64,000 bases of DNA from Fusicatenibacter_A intestinipullorum (lineage in GTDB: Bacteria; Bacillota; Negativicutes; Acidaminococcales; Acidaminococcaceae). Location: contig DWZP01000009.1 in the NCBI GenBank assembly GCA_019117495.1, positions 1 to 64,000 on the forward strand. The letters run 5' to 3'. Made by a program: the position numbers and the translations under genes. The stretch's first letter is position 1; each line of letters starts with the position of its first letter. The notes under the pieces are model-generated. The model was not told the origin of the DNA, made no database searches, and saw nothing but the letters and a program-made list of their open reading frames with translations. This document shows positions 34,754 to 43,881 of this stretch, one piece after another.

Positions 34754-36739
34754 ATGCAGACGATTGACCAGGTTGCAGTAAACACCTTAAGATTTTTATC
34801 TATTGATGAAGTAGAAAAGGCCAAATCCGGGCATCCGGGCTTTCCTTTGGGTACAGCTCCGCTGATGTACACGGTTTGGGACCGTTTTATGAACTATAAC
34901 CCCAAAGATCCCAACTGGTTCAACAGGGACAGATTTATTTTATCTCCGGGCCATGGCAGTGCATTGTATTATGCAATGCTGCATCTGGCAGGATATGACG
35001 TTTCTATTGAACAGCTTAAAAATTTCCGCCAGTGGGGCAGCATTACTCCGGGCCATCCGGAATACGGCGTTACTCCCGGCGTAGATGCTTCTACCGGGCC
35101 GCTGGGCCACGGCTTTGCCATGGGCGTTGGTTTTGCCATTGCTGAAACCATGCTGGCTGCCAAATACAACAAACCGGGCTTTGAAGTGGTTAACCATTAT
35201 ACCTACGGCTTAACCAGCGACGGCGACCAGATGGAAGGCGTCGCAAGTGAAGCGGCATCTCTGGCCGGTACTTTGGGCCTGGGCAAACTTATTTATCTTT
35301 ATGATGACAACCATATTACCATTGAAGGCGATACCGAAATTGCTTTCCGCGAAGATGTAGGCAAACGCTTTGAAGCATACGGCTGGCAGGTACTGCGCGT
35401 TGCCGATTCCGAAGATATCGATGCTTTGGAAAATGCCATTAAAGAAGCCAAGGCAGATACCGAACATCCGAGCCTTATTATTGTACGTACCCATATCGGT
35501 TACGGCAGCCCGAAACAGGATAACGCTTCCTGCCATGGCGAACCGCTTGGCGCCGAAGGCGTTGCCAAAACCAAAGAAGCAGCTGACTGGCCGGTTGGGC
35601 AGAGCTTTTATGTGCCGGTAACCGTACGCAAACATTTTGACGATAAACTTGCTGCTTGTGCAGAAAAACAGGCTGCATGGGAAGCACTGCTTGCAGATTA
35701 TAAAGTAGTTTACCCGGAACTCGGCAAGGAACTTGAAGAACGCATTAAAGGCGATGTGCTTGTAAGCCGCAGCGACCTTGAAGCAGTATTTAATGATATT
35801 GAAGGCATTTCTACCCGTGAAGCAGGCGGCGAAGTGCTGCAGAAACTTTCCATGCAGCTGCCTCAGCTTGTTGGCGGCAGTGCCGACCTTGGACCTTCCA
35901 ATAAAACCGTAATGAAAACCTGCGGTTATTATTCCAAAGATGACAGAACCGGCAGAAATATTCATTTTGGCGTGCGTGAACACGCTATGGGCAAAGCACT
36001 GAACGGTATTGCGCTGCACGGCGGTTTCATTCCGTTTGGCGGCACATTTCTTGTATTTGCCGATTTTATGCGCCCGGCAGTACGCATGGCTGCGCTGATG
36101 GGCCTGCGTTCCATCTTTGTATTTACGCACGACAGCATTGCCGTTGGCGAAGACGGGCCTACGCATCAGCCGGTAGAGCATGCTATGAGCCTGCGCGTTA
36201 TTCCCAATTTGTGCGTTATCCGCCCGGCAGATGCTTTGGAAACCGCTATGGCATGGCAGACAGCCTGCCTGAACCAGCATAAGCCTACGGCATTGCTTTT
36301 AAGCCGTCAGAAATTGCCCGTACTGCATAAGTACGCCGCTGTTATCCACGATAACGCCGGTAAAGGCGCTTATGTGCTTGACGCAGGCCAGGGTGAAGCC
36401 AAAGCAGTTATTATTGCCACCGGCAGCGAAGTGCATCTGGCCCTCGAAGCACAGGCCAAACTTGCCGAAGAAGGCATTTGCGTAAGCGTGGTATCTATGC
36501 CAAGCTGGGATATGTTTGAAATGCAGAGCGAAGAATATAAAAAATCCGTATTGCCTGAAGGCTTGCCGAAGGTTGCCGTTGAAGCCGGCGTAACTTTGGG
36601 CTGGAGCCGCTATACCGGCAGCGAAGATAATGTTATCGGCATCAATAAATTTGGTGCATCCGCACCGGGCGGCACGGTAATGAAGGAATACGGCTTTACT
36701 GCCGAAAACGTTGCAGCTAAAGTAAAAAGCTTATTGTAA
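34754..36739 (+). CDS. tkt: Transketolase
   Basis: A 661-residue TPP-dependent enzyme moving two-carbon units between sugar phosphates in the non-oxidative pentose phosphate pathway. N-terminal TPP domain: KAKSGHPGFPLGTAP, SPGHGSALYYAML, the GDGDQMEG motif and DDNHIT. The central pyrimidine-binding domain contains GVREHAMG and DSIAVGEDGPTHQP; a C-terminal domain follows. Full length for the family, single chain. Ribosome site ttggaggg. Own terminator downstream. Confidence 0.98.
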   Translation: MQTIDQVAVNTLRFLSIDEVEKAKSGHPGFPLGTAPLMYTVWDRFMNYNPKDPNWFNRDRFILSPGHGSALYYAMLHLAGYDVSIEQLKNFRQWGSITPGHPEYGVTPGVDASTGPLGHGFAMGVGFAIAETMLAAKYNKPGFEVVNHYTYGLTSDGDQMEGVASEAASLAGTLGLGKLIYLYDDNHITIEGDTEIAFREDVGKRFEAYGWQVLRVADSEDIDALENAIKEAKADTEHPSLIIVRTHIGYGSPKQDNASCHGEPLGAEGVAKTKEAADWPVGQSFYVPVTVRKHFDDKLAACAEKQAAWEALLADYKVVYPELGKELEERIKGDVLVSRSDLEAVFNDIEGISTREAGGEVLQKLSMQLPQLVGGSADLGPSNKTVMKTCGYYSKDDRTGRNIHFGVREHAMGKALNGIALHGGFIPFGGTFLVFADFMRPAVRMAALMGLRSIFVFTHDSIAVGEDGPTHQPVEHAMSLRVIPNLCVIRPADALETAMAWQTACLNQHKPTALLLSRQKLPVLHKYAAVIHDNAGKGAYVLDAGQGEAKAVIIATGSEVHLALEAQAKLAEEGICVSVVSMPSWDMFEMQSEEYKKSVLPEGLPKVAVEAGVTLGWSRYTGSEDNVIGINKFGASAPGGTVMKEYGFTAENVAAKVKSLL

Positions 36740-36745
36740 TATTGT

Positions 36746-36777
36746 AAACGGGCCGGCTTATGCTGAGCCCGTTTTTT
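36746..36777 (+). terminator. Intrinsic terminator after tkt
   Basis: AAACGGGC (36746-36753) pairs with GCCCGTTT (36767-36774), followed by TTT. It separates tkt from thiD. Confidence 0.85.
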
Positions 36778-36793
36778 ATGTAAAGGAGCAGAA

Positions 36794-37597
36794 ATGAAAA
36801 ATTTACTTACTATTGCCGGCAGTGATTGCAGCGGCGGTGCCGGGATTCAGGCAGATTTAAAAACCTTTGCCGCTCACGGCACTTTCGGCATGAGCGTAAT
36901 TGTATCAGTAGTTGCTGAAAACACTGCGCGCGTTATTGATATTCAGGATGTTACGCCTGATATGATAAAAAAACAAATAGACGCAGTTTTTGAAGACATT
37001 TTTCCGGATGCTGTTAAAATAGGCATGCTTTCCACGCCGGAATGTATGCAGGCTGTTGCGGAAAAATTAACAGAATATAAGCCTCAGAATGTTGTTGTAG
37101 ACCCGGTTATGTATGCTAAAAACGGCTGTGCGTTAATGCAGCCTTATGCGATTGATACGCTTATAAAAACTATAATTCCGCTGGCTGATGTGCTGACGCC
37201 TAATATTCCTGAAGCGGAAAAAATTGCCGGAATGGAAATTAAAACCGTTGCTGATATGGAAGCAGCAGCGAAGAAAATCTGCGCCATGGGCTGCAAGGGC
37301 ATTGTGGTTAAAGGCGGGCATCATATCGGCAATGCGGTGGATGTGCTTTTTGACGGCAAGGAGTTTTACCACTTTGAAACCGAGCGCATCAATACCAAAA
37401 ACACGCATGGCACAGGCTGCACTTTTTCATCGGCAATAGCCGCAAACCTTGCCAAAGGCCTTAGCGTTGCCGAAGCGGTAAAAAATGCCAAAAGCTATGT
37501 AACGGAAGCCATTGAACACAGCCTTGCCATAGGCAAAGGCTGCGGCCCGACACATCATTTTGTAGATTTATACAGAAAGGCAGGCATGCTTGAATAA
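36794..37597 (+). CDS. thiD: Hydroxymethylpyrimidine/phosphomethylpyrimidine kinase
   Basis: A 267-residue ribokinase-fold enzyme phosphorylating HMP to HMP-PP for thiamine synthesis. Visible: TIAGSDCSGGAGIQADLKTF at the substrate site, VVDPVMYAKNG, and NTHGTGCTFSSA with the catalytic Asp/anion hole near 205-215. First gene of thiD-thiM-thiE. This set salvages HMP and the thiazole rather than making them anew. No TPP riboswitch precedes it: only 16 bp separate it from the tkt terminator. Confidence 0.96.
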   Translation: MKNLLTIAGSDCSGGAGIQADLKTFAAHGTFGMSVIVSVVAENTARVIDIQDVTPDMIKKQIDAVFEDIFPDAVKIGMLSTPECMQAVAEKLTEYKPQNVVVDPVMYAKNGCALMQPYAIDTLIKTIIPLADVLTPNIPEAEKIAGMEIKTVADMEAAAKKICAMGCKGIVVKGGHHIGNAVDVLFDGKEFYHFETERINTKNTHGTGCTFSSAIAANLAKGLSVAEAVKNAKSYVTEAIEHSLAIGKGCGPTHHFVDLYRKAGMLE

Positions 37598-38423
37598 TAT
37601 GGAAATGCAGAATTATTTTGGTAAAATTATAGAAGAATTGCAGAAACAAAAACCGGTTATTCACCACATTACCAATTATGTAACGGCAGAAGCATGTGCA
37701 GACGCCGCTATATGCGCCGGTGCATCCCCGGTTATGGCAGATGAACCGGAAGAAGTGGAAGTTATAACTGCCGGCAGTGATGCTTTGGTATTGAACCTTG
37801 GCACTATTAATTATAATAAAATGATTGCTATGGAGCGTTCTGCCATGGCGGCTAAAAAGAAGGGCATACCTGTTGTGCTTGACCCTGTTGGCGTGATGAG
37901 CAGCGCTTTGCGCCTTAATTTTGCGCTGAAGCTGTTAAAAGGCGGGTATGTTAATATTGTGCGCGGAAATTATGACGAGTGCCGCGCGCTGGCTGACGAA
38001 AAAGCGGCCGGGCACGGAGTGGACGGCGTTTTGCAGGCAGATGAAGGCGAAAAATTGCAGGCTGCCAAGGCTGTTGCTGCCAAATTTAACTGCATTGCCG
38101 CTGTAACGGGGCAGGTTGATTATGTAAGCAACGGTAAACAGGTGCTGGTTTTAAACGGCGGCAACGAAATGCTGAAAAAAATTACCGGCGCAGGCTGTAT
38201 TACCACAACATTGTGCGCCTGCTGCGCTGCTGTTACCAAAGATTATATGACCGCCGCTGCTTTAGGTGTGGTAATTATGGGGCAGGCGGCTGAACTTGCC
38301 GCAGGCTTTATGGAAAAGAAAGATGGCCCGGGCATGTTTAAAACACGCCTGTTTGACGGTATTTACCATGTTACCGGCAAGTGGAATTTAATTAATTTAA
38401 AGCCGGAAGAAAGAATGAACTGA
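37590..38423 (+). CDS. thiM: Hydroxyethylthiazole kinase
   Basis: A 277-residue kinase phosphorylating the thiazole moiety. Motifs: KPVIHHITNYVTAE, GASPVMADEPEEV, VVLDPVGVM and the anion-hole segment KITGAGCITTT near 200. Start taken as TTG 37590, overlapping thiD by 8 bp with a ggcagg ribosome site; ATG 37599 is an alternative. Confidence 0.95.
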   Translation: MNNMEMQNYFGKIIEELQKQKPVIHHITNYVTAEACADAAICAGASPVMADEPEEVEVITAGSDALVLNLGTINYNKMIAMERSAMAAKKKGIPVVLDPVGVMSSALRLNFALKLLKGGYVNIVRGNYDECRALADEKAAGHGVDGVLQADEGEKLQAAKAVAAKFNCIAAVTGQVDYVSNGKQVLVLNGGNEMLKKITGAGCITTTLCACCAAVTKDYMTAAALGVVIMGQAAELAAGFMEKKDGPGMFKTRLFDGIYHVTGKWNLINLKPEERMN

Positions 38424-38424
38424 T

Positions 38425-39069
38425 ATGAAACCTGTAATTGATTACAGTATCTATCTTGTTACGGATACGGTGTATTTTAAGGACGATAGTATTTACAACA
38501 AGCTGGAAACCGCACTTAGTGCCGGTGTAACGCTTTTGCAGTACCGCGACAAAAGTGCGGAAACACGTATTTTGTACGAGCGCGCCTTAAAAGTAAAAGC
38601 CCTGTGCGATAAATACAGAGTGCCGCTGATAATTAACGACCGTGCGGACATTGCCTTTGCCGTACAGGCGGCGGGCGTACATTTAGGGCAGAGCGATTTG
38701 CAGCCGCTTATTGCGCGCCGTATGCTTGGCAGCAATGCCGTTATCGGCGTATCGGCTCATAACGCGGATGAAGCGCTGAAGGCAGAGGCAGATACTGCCG
38801 ATTACCTTGGCTGCGGCGCTGTTTATGCAACTGCAACCAAAAAAGATACTTCCGTTATCGGCACACAAGGTTTAACTAAAATCAGTGAGGCAACAAAACT
38901 GCCGTTTGTGGGTATCGGCGGCATAACGCTTGAAAATTATAAAGCTGTATTGCAGGCTGGTGCTGACGGTGCGGCAATAGTAAGCGCAATTTTAGGTGCG
39001 GATGATATTTGCCAGACGGTGCTACAGCTTAAAAACATGGTTTTAAAAGCCAAAAGTGTAAAAATTTAA
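38425..39069 (+). CDS. thiE: Thiamine-phosphate synthase
   Basis: A 214-residue TIM-barrel enzyme joining HMP-PP and thiazole phosphate. Visible: YLVTD, TLLQYRDK, LIINDRADIAFAV, GVHLGQSD, YLGCGAVYATATKKD and FVGIGGITLEN. It follows the thiM stop by one base, so the three genes form a tight operon. An A/T-rich inverted repeat at 39090-39119 may act as a weak terminator. Confidence 0.96.
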   Translation: MKPVIDYSIYLVTDTVYFKDDSIYNKLETALSAGVTLLQYRDKSAETRILYERALKVKALCDKYRVPLIINDRADIAFAVQAAGVHLGQSDLQPLIARRMLGSNAVIGVSAHNADEALKAEADTADYLGCGAVYATATKKDTSVIGTQGLTKISEATKLPFVGIGGITLENYKAVLQAGADGAAIVSAILGADDICQTVLQLKNMVLKAKSVKI

Positions 39070-39129
39070 CAAAGCAACATTCTCAAAAGACAAAAATTTA
39101 AAATTTAAAGAATTTTTGTTACACTTTAT

Positions 39130-39158
39130 TTGACAACATTTATAATGGGTTATATAAT
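39130..39158 (+). promoter_or_regulatory. Consensus promoter of the lysine operon
   Basis: TTGACA (39130-39135), 17 bp, TATAAT (39153-39158): a perfect sigma-70/sigma-A consensus. It predicts a start near 39165, just before the lysine riboswitch. Confidence 0.85.
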
Positions 39159-39173
39159 TATGCTATAAATTTT

Positions 39174-39332
39174 TTGATAGAGGAGCGGAACACATCAGTA
39201 TAACGCAGAGCGGGAGCGATGAAGCGTTTGAAAGGGCAACCGCCGAAGTTTAAAAAGCAGCCATGTTTTTTATGCTGGGCCGTCAGTGAATAACTGCCGG
39301 ACTGTCGCCACAAAGGCGGAGGGCTATCTCAA
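39174..39332 (+). promoter_or_regulatory. Lysine riboswitch (L box)
   Basis: P1 pairs GATAG (39176-39180) with CTATC (39324-39328). Conserved L-box elements are visible in order: gaggagcgg, gaaagggcaaccgccgaag, ctgggccgtcagtg, actgccgga and gtcgccacaaaggcggagggctatc (quoted in fragments). It precedes dapB-asd-lysC-dapA, all in the lysine/diaminopimelate pathway. Lysine binding is expected to favour the terminator at 39352. Confidence 0.9.
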
Positions 39333-39351
39333 TGATTTAGCAGATTTGTTG

Positions 39352-39385
39352 CCGTTGGGAAAGTCTTTCTCAACGGTTTTTGTTT
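39352..39385 (+). terminator. Riboswitch-controlled terminator before dapB
   Basis: CCGTTGGGAAA (39352-39362) pairs with TTTCTCAACGG (39366-39376), followed by TTTTT. It lies between the aptamer and dapB, as expected for transcription attenuation. Confidence 0.85.
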
Positions 39386-39407
39386 ATAAAAGAAAGGGGC
39401 TGGCAAA

Positions 39408-40190
39408 GTGATCAGGGTTTTGGTTAACGGTGCGCTTGGAAGAATGGGCACCGAAGTTTGCAAAACAGTTATGGAACAAAAAGATATGGATTTAAGCGGG
39501 GTTGTAGATATTAACGGCGCCGGTAAAACCATTCCTTATTATGACGGCGGTGTTTTTGGCGTGGATACGGATTTGGAAAACGCCATTACCTGCACCCGTC
39601 CGGATGTTGTTGTTGATTTTACCCGTCCCGATGTTGTAATGGACAACCTGCGCAAAATTATTTCTATGGGTGTAAACGCCGTTGTAGGCACAACCGGTTT
39701 TACCAAAGAAAATCTTGAAGAAATTTACAAGCTGGCATCCGAAAAAGGAGTAGGCGTTTTAATTGCCCCTAATTTTGCACTGGGCGCAGTAGTAATGATT
39801 AAGCTTGCATGCGAAGCTGCAAAATACTTTCCTAATGTGGAAATTATCGAAAAGCATCACGATAAAAAGCTGGACGCACCTTCCGGCACGGCCGTGCTTA
39901 CGGCGCAGAAAATTGCCGAAGTGCGTGCCGCTATGAAACAGGGTCATCCTGATGAAAAAGAAACCATGTCCGGCGCACGCGGAGCAGATTTTGAAGGCAT
40001 GAAAATTCACAGCCTGCGCCTGCCCGGTTATGTTGCCTCACAGGAAGTTGTGTTTGGCAGCCAGGGTGAAACCCTTAAAATTATTAACGACCCGGTTAAC
40101 CGTGAATGCTACATGCCGGGCGTAATGCTTGGATGCCGCAAAATATTAAATATTAAAGGCCTTGTTTACGGCCTTGATAAATTATTATAA
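39408..40190 (+). CDS. dapB: 4-Hydroxy-tetrahydrodipicolinate reductase
   Basis: A 260-residue enzyme of lysine and meso-diaminopimelate synthesis. Visible: NAD(P)-binding VNGALGRMG at 6-14, GTTGFTKENL, the active-site signature EKHHDKKLDAPSGTA, and the C-terminal VNRECYMPGVMLG. The start is GTG 39408 behind gaaagggg. First gene of the riboswitch-controlled operon. Confidence 0.97.
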   Translation: MIRVLVNGALGRMGTEVCKTVMEQKDMDLSGVVDINGAGKTIPYYDGGVFGVDTDLENAITCTRPDVVVDFTRPDVVMDNLRKIISMGVNAVVGTTGFTKENLEEIYKLASEKGVGVLIAPNFALGAVVMIKLACEAAKYFPNVEIIEKHHDKKLDAPSGTAVLTAQKIAEVRAAMKQGHPDEKETMSGARGADFEGMKIHSLRLPGYVASQEVVFGSQGETLKIINDPVNRECYMPGVMLGCRKILNIKGLVYGLDKLL

Positions 40191-40211
40191 TTTTATTTAT
40201 GGGGGATGTTT

Positions 40212-41243
40212 ATGAAAAAGTATAACGTAGCAATTTTGGGCGCGACCGGTGCTGTCGGCGCAGAATTTTTGAAACTGATAGAAGAAAGAAATTTTCCTTT
40301 TAATGAACTGCGCCTTTTGGCTTCCAAACGCAGTGCAGGCAAAATTATAAACTTCATGGGCAAGGATTACACCGTGCAGGAAGCAACGCACGATTCTTTT
40401 GCCGGTATTGATATTGCCCTTTTTGCAGGCGGCAGTATTTCCAAAGAGTTTGCCCCGAGCGCCGTTAAAGCAGGCGCAGTGGTAATTGATAATTCCAGTG
40501 CTTTCCGTATGGACCCGGAAGTGCCTCTGATTGTTCCGGAAGTTAACCCGGAAGCAATTTTAAAACACAAGGGCATTATCGCTAACCCTAACTGCTCCAC
40601 AATTATTATGCTTATGGCATTAAAGCCTATTTACGACCTGGCAAGGATTAAACGCATTATTGTTTCCACTTATCAGGCCGTTTCCGGCGCCGGCAAAGAA
40701 GGCATCGACGAACTGACAAATCAGGTTGGCGAATACCTTGACGGCAAAGAAATGACGGCAAATATTCTTCCTTCCGCCAGTGCGGAAAAGCATTACCCGA
40801 TTGCTTTTAATTTAATTCCGCAGATTGATGTTTTCTGTGATAACCTGTACACCAAAGAAGAAATGAAAATGGTGAACGAAACCAGAAAGATTTTAGACGA
40901 TTACGATATGCGTATTACCGCAACCACCATCCGTGTGCCGGTATACCGCAGCCATTCCGAATCTGTTAATATCGAGCTGGAAAAAGACGTATCCCTTGAA
41001 GAAATTAAAAAGGCTCTGGCAGCGTTCCCCGGCGTTATCGTGCAGGATGACCCGGCAGCGCAGCTTTACCCGATGCCGCTTTGTACTTCCGATACCGACG
41101 AAGTTTATGTAGGCCGCCTGCGCCGCGATGAATCCGCTCCCAATTCGTTCAATTTATGGGTAGTGGGTGACCAGATCCGCAAAGGCGCAGCCCTTAACAC
41201 TCTGCAAATTGCCGAAACCATGATTAAAAACGGCTGGATTTAA
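40212..41243 (+). CDS. asd: Aspartate-semialdehyde dehydrogenase
   Basis: A 343-residue NADPH enzyme reducing aspartyl phosphate. Visible: AILGATGAVGAEF at the nucleotide site, NPNCSTI with the catalytic cysteine near 128, and YQAVSGAGKEG. ATG 40212 gives correct spacing from gggggat; ATG 40206 is too close. Second gene of the lysine operon, 21 bp after dapB. Confidence 0.97.
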   Translation: MKKYNVAILGATGAVGAEFLKLIEERNFPFNELRLLASKRSAGKIINFMGKDYTVQEATHDSFAGIDIALFAGGSISKEFAPSAVKAGAVVIDNSSAFRMDPEVPLIVPEVNPEAILKHKGIIANPNCSTIIMLMALKPIYDLARIKRIIVSTYQAVSGAGKEGIDELTNQVGEYLDGKEMTANILPSASAEKHYPIAFNLIPQIDVFCDNLYTKEEMKMVNETRKILDDYDMRITATTIRVPVYRSHSESVNIELEKDVSLEEIKKALAAFPGVIVQDDPAAQLYPMPLCTSDTDEVYVGRLRRDESAPNSFNLWVVGDQIRKGAALNTLQIAETMIKNGWI

Positions 41244-41258
41244 CGGAGAAGAGCGCTG

Positions 41259-42473
41259 ATGAAAATACTTATTCAAAAATTCGGCGGCACTTCCGTCGTT
41301 GATGAAAAAGCACGCACCGCCGTTAAAGATAAGGTGCAGCAGGCTATCCGCAGCGGTTATGCTCCCGTAGTGGTGGTATCGGCCATTGGCCGCAAGGGCG
41401 CGCCCTATGCCACCGATACTTTAATTGATTTTTTAAAGCAGGTTAACCTTTCCGTTAATGTGCGCGAGCAGGATATGCTGATGTGCTGCGGAGAAATTAT
41501 TTCCGCATGCGTAATGGCTGCAACCCTGCAAAAGTTTGGCTTTAACGCCATGGCCTTAACCGGCGGGCAGGCTGGTATTATAACCGATTCCCAGTTTGGT
41601 GCGGCACGCATTAAAAATATTAAAACGGACGATTTGAAGCATTTGCTGGAATCCGGCGTGATTCCCGTTATCTGCGGTTTTCAGGGCATGACGGAAAACC
41701 ACGGCAAATTTACCACGCTTGGACGCGGCGGCAGCGATGTTACGGCGGCTGCACTTGGTGTGGCGCTTAATGCCGAAAAAATTGAAATTTATACCGATGT
41801 GGAAGGCGTTATGACCGCCGACCCCCGCATTGTTAAAGATGCAACCATTCTGCACAAAATTTCTTATGCGGAAGTAGCGCAGATGGCGCAGCAGGGGGCG
41901 AAGGTAATTCATCCGCGCGCGGTGGAAATTGCCATGCGCAGGAACATTCCGCTGGTTGTTAAATCTACCTTCAGCGATGCGCCGGGCACGCTTATTACCA
42001 GCGATATTTCCGGCTTGGAAGTTGAAAATTCCGTTACGGAACGCAGAATCAGCGGCGTAACGTATTTGAAGGATTTGGTACAGTTCCGCGTGCAGTTGGA
42101 TACCAAAGACGCCAGCAGCGGCCGTATTTTGTTTGAAGATTTGGCAGCGGCAGGCATCAGCGTAAGCTGCCTTAATTTGTCGGAGAGCAGTTCCATGTTT
42201 GCCGTGTTCAGTGCCGATGCCGAGAGAGCAGCAGCAGTGCTTGATTCTGCCGGCTTTGAATATACCATGAACAAAAACTGCGCCAAGGTTTCGGTTATTT
42301 TTGCGGCGGTGCGCGGCTTCCCGGGGCTGATGGCAAAATTTGTCAGCGCGCTTGCCGATAATAAAATCCATATTTTGCAGACGGTGGATTCGGATACCAC
42401 TATTTCTGCCATTGTTAAAGAAGAACATATTAACGAAGCTGTTACCGCGCTTCATAAAGCGTTTAAATTATAA
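41259..42473 (+). CDS. lysC: Aspartokinase
   Basis: A 404-residue kinase catalysing the first step from aspartate. The N-terminal kinase domain shows IQKFGGTSV at 4-12, TLGRGGSDVTAAALG near 155 and EIYTDVEGVMTADPRI. Two C-terminal ACT domains (about 265-404) should bind lysine and/or threonine for feedback control. It is in one operon under a lysine riboswitch, so control is probably both transcriptional and allosteric. Confidence 0.97.
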   Translation: MKILIQKFGGTSVVDEKARTAVKDKVQQAIRSGYAPVVVVSAIGRKGAPYATDTLIDFLKQVNLSVNVREQDMLMCCGEIISACVMAATLQKFGFNAMALTGGQAGIITDSQFGAARIKNIKTDDLKHLLESGVIPVICGFQGMTENHGKFTTLGRGGSDVTAAALGVALNAEKIEIYTDVEGVMTADPRIVKDATILHKISYAEVAQMAQQGAKVIHPRAVEIAMRRNIPLVVKSTFSDAPGTLITSDISGLEVENSVTERRISGVTYLKDLVQFRVQLDTKDASSGRILFEDLAAAGISVSCLNLSESSSMFAVFSADAERAAAVLDSAGFEYTMNKNCAKVSVIFAAVRGFPGLMAKFVSALADNKIHILQTVDSDTTISAIVKEEHINEAVTALHKAFKL

Positions 42474-42487
42474 GAGGGGTGTTTTGA

Positions 42488-43384
42488 ATGAAAAATCCAT
42501 ATTTTGGCAGATTGCTTACTGCTATGGTTACTCCGTTTAATGCCGACGGCAGCGTAAATTATGAAAATGCCGCCGATTTGGCAGACTGGCTGATTGCCCA
42601 CGGCAGCAACGGTTTGGTTGTGGCAGGTTCTACCGGCGAAGCGGCGACCATGACTGTTGATGAAAAACTGGAACTCTTCCGTGTGGTTGTAAACCGCGTT
42701 AATAAACGTGTGCCGGTTATTGCAGGTACCGGCTGCAACTGCACCGCCGAAACTGTAAAAATGACCAAGATGGCCGAAGTTATGGGTATTGACGGCGTGC
42801 TTATTGTAGGGCCTTATTACAACAAACCTACTCAGGAAGGTTTCTACCAGCATTTTGCGGCTGTTGCCGAATCTACCAAGCTGCCTATCATCGTTTACAA
42901 TGTGCCCGGGCGCACGGCTTCCAATATTGCGCCGGCAACTGTGGCACGCCTGGCGGAAGATTTTGACAACATTGTTGCCATTAAAGAGGCAGCAGGCAAT
43001 GTAGGGCAAGTTAACGAGCTGTTTACCGTACTGCCGGAGGACTTTACCATTTACAGCGGCGACGATATCGAAATTCTGCCGTTTATGTCCGTAGGCGCAA
43101 CCGGTTTGATAAGCGTACTGAGCAACTGCGGCGGCAAAATGCTGCAGGAGCTTATGCAGGCTTATGAAGACGGACGCGTAAGAGAAGCAGCGCGCCTTAA
43201 TACCAAAATGGTACCGCTTGCCAAAGCCATGTTTATAGAAACTAACCCCATTCCCATTAAGGCTGCCACTACCATGGTAACCGGCATCGAATGCGGCGAA
43301 CCGCGCCTGCCGCTAACTCCGCTGGAAGCGCAGCATAAAGAGCAGCTGGCGGCAATGCTTAAAGAATACGGGCTGATGAAATAA
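42488..43384 (+). CDS. dapA: 4-Hydroxy-tetrahydrodipicolinate synthase
   Basis: A 298-residue aldolase condensing pyruvate with aspartate semialdehyde. Visible: GRLLTAMVTPF, GSTGEAATM, GPYYNKPTQEG, the VYNVPGR tyrosine motif and the Schiff-base lysine in AIKEAAGN near 164. Its stop shares one base with the next ATG, coupling it to the CGGC-domain gene. Confidence 0.97.
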   Translation: MKNPYFGRLLTAMVTPFNADGSVNYENAADLADWLIAHGSNGLVVAGSTGEAATMTVDEKLELFRVVVNRVNKRVPVIAGTGCNCTAETVKMTKMAEVMGIDGVLIVGPYYNKPTQEGFYQHFAAVAESTKLPIIVYNVPGRTASNIAPATVARLAEDFDNIVAIKEAAGNVGQVNELFTVLPEDFTIYSGDDIEILPFMSVGATGLISVLSNCGGKMLQELMQAYEDGRVREAARLNTKMVPLAKAMFIETNPIPIKAATTMVTGIECGEPRLPLTPLEAQHKEQLAAMLKEYGLMK

Positions 43385-43788
43385 TGGCAAAAACAGCGTT
43401 AATTATTCAGTGCGATATAGTTGCAAAAAAATGTGTCGGCTATGCCTGCATGAAAAGTTTTGAAACACGTACAGGCAAATTTGCAGGCCTGGAGGAAGGC
43501 GTAAACTATCTTTCAACAACCTGCGGAGGCTGCTGCGGAATGGGCGTTGCGGCAAAGCTGGAAGATTTAAACCGTAAGCTGAAACGCTGGGGCGACAGCA
43601 AGGATGATGTTACGGTATATCTGGCAAGCTGCATTGTGTCTGATAATTACCATAATCCGCCGTGCCCGCATAAAGAATATATTAAAGAGATAGTAGAACG
43701 TAAGGGCTATAAATTTATTTCCGGCACTTATATTTCCAAAACTGCACAGAAAAAACGTGAAGCCGGTATTTATAAACCGCTTGAATAA
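43384..43788 (+). CDS. CGGC domain protein
   Basis: A 134-residue cysteine-rich protein. CGGCCGMG near 48-55 gives the family name; further cysteines occur in QCDIVAKKC, GYACMKSF, ASCIVS and PCPHKEY. The CGGC family is predicted to bind metal or an iron-sulphur cluster, with no established function. It is translationally coupled to dapA (taATG) and is the last gene before the operon terminator, so it is expressed with lysine biosynthesis; the reason is unknown. Confidence 0.85.
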   Translation: MAKTALIIQCDIVAKKCVGYACMKSFETRTGKFAGLEEGVNYLSTTCGGCCGMGVAAKLEDLNRKLKRWGDSKDDVTVYLASCIVSDNYHNPPCPHKEYIKEIVERKGYKFISGTYISKTAQKKREAGIYKPLE

Positions 43789-43792
43789 TTTT

Positions 43793-43820
43793 AAAGACCG
43801 TTTTAAACGGTCTTTTTCTT
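43793..43820 (+). terminator. Intrinsic terminator of the lysine operon
   Basis: AAAGACCGTTT (43793-43803) pairs with AAACGGTCTTT (43805-43815) around a very small loop, followed by T-rich sequence. Confidence 0.85.
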
Positions 43821-43881
43821 TTTTGCAGGCAGGATTTTAACAGAAAAAATAGAAAATAATATGGGTAAAGGAGTGAGTAAA

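Noticed and set aside
35210..36280. Minus-strand open frame of 356 codons opposite tkt.
   Set aside because: Shadow of the transketolase gene, whose coding evidence is overwhelming; no family resemblance or start signal.
36740..36793. Possible TPP riboswitch before thiDME.
   Set aside because: The gap holds only the tkt terminator and 16 bases; no THI-box sequence fits.
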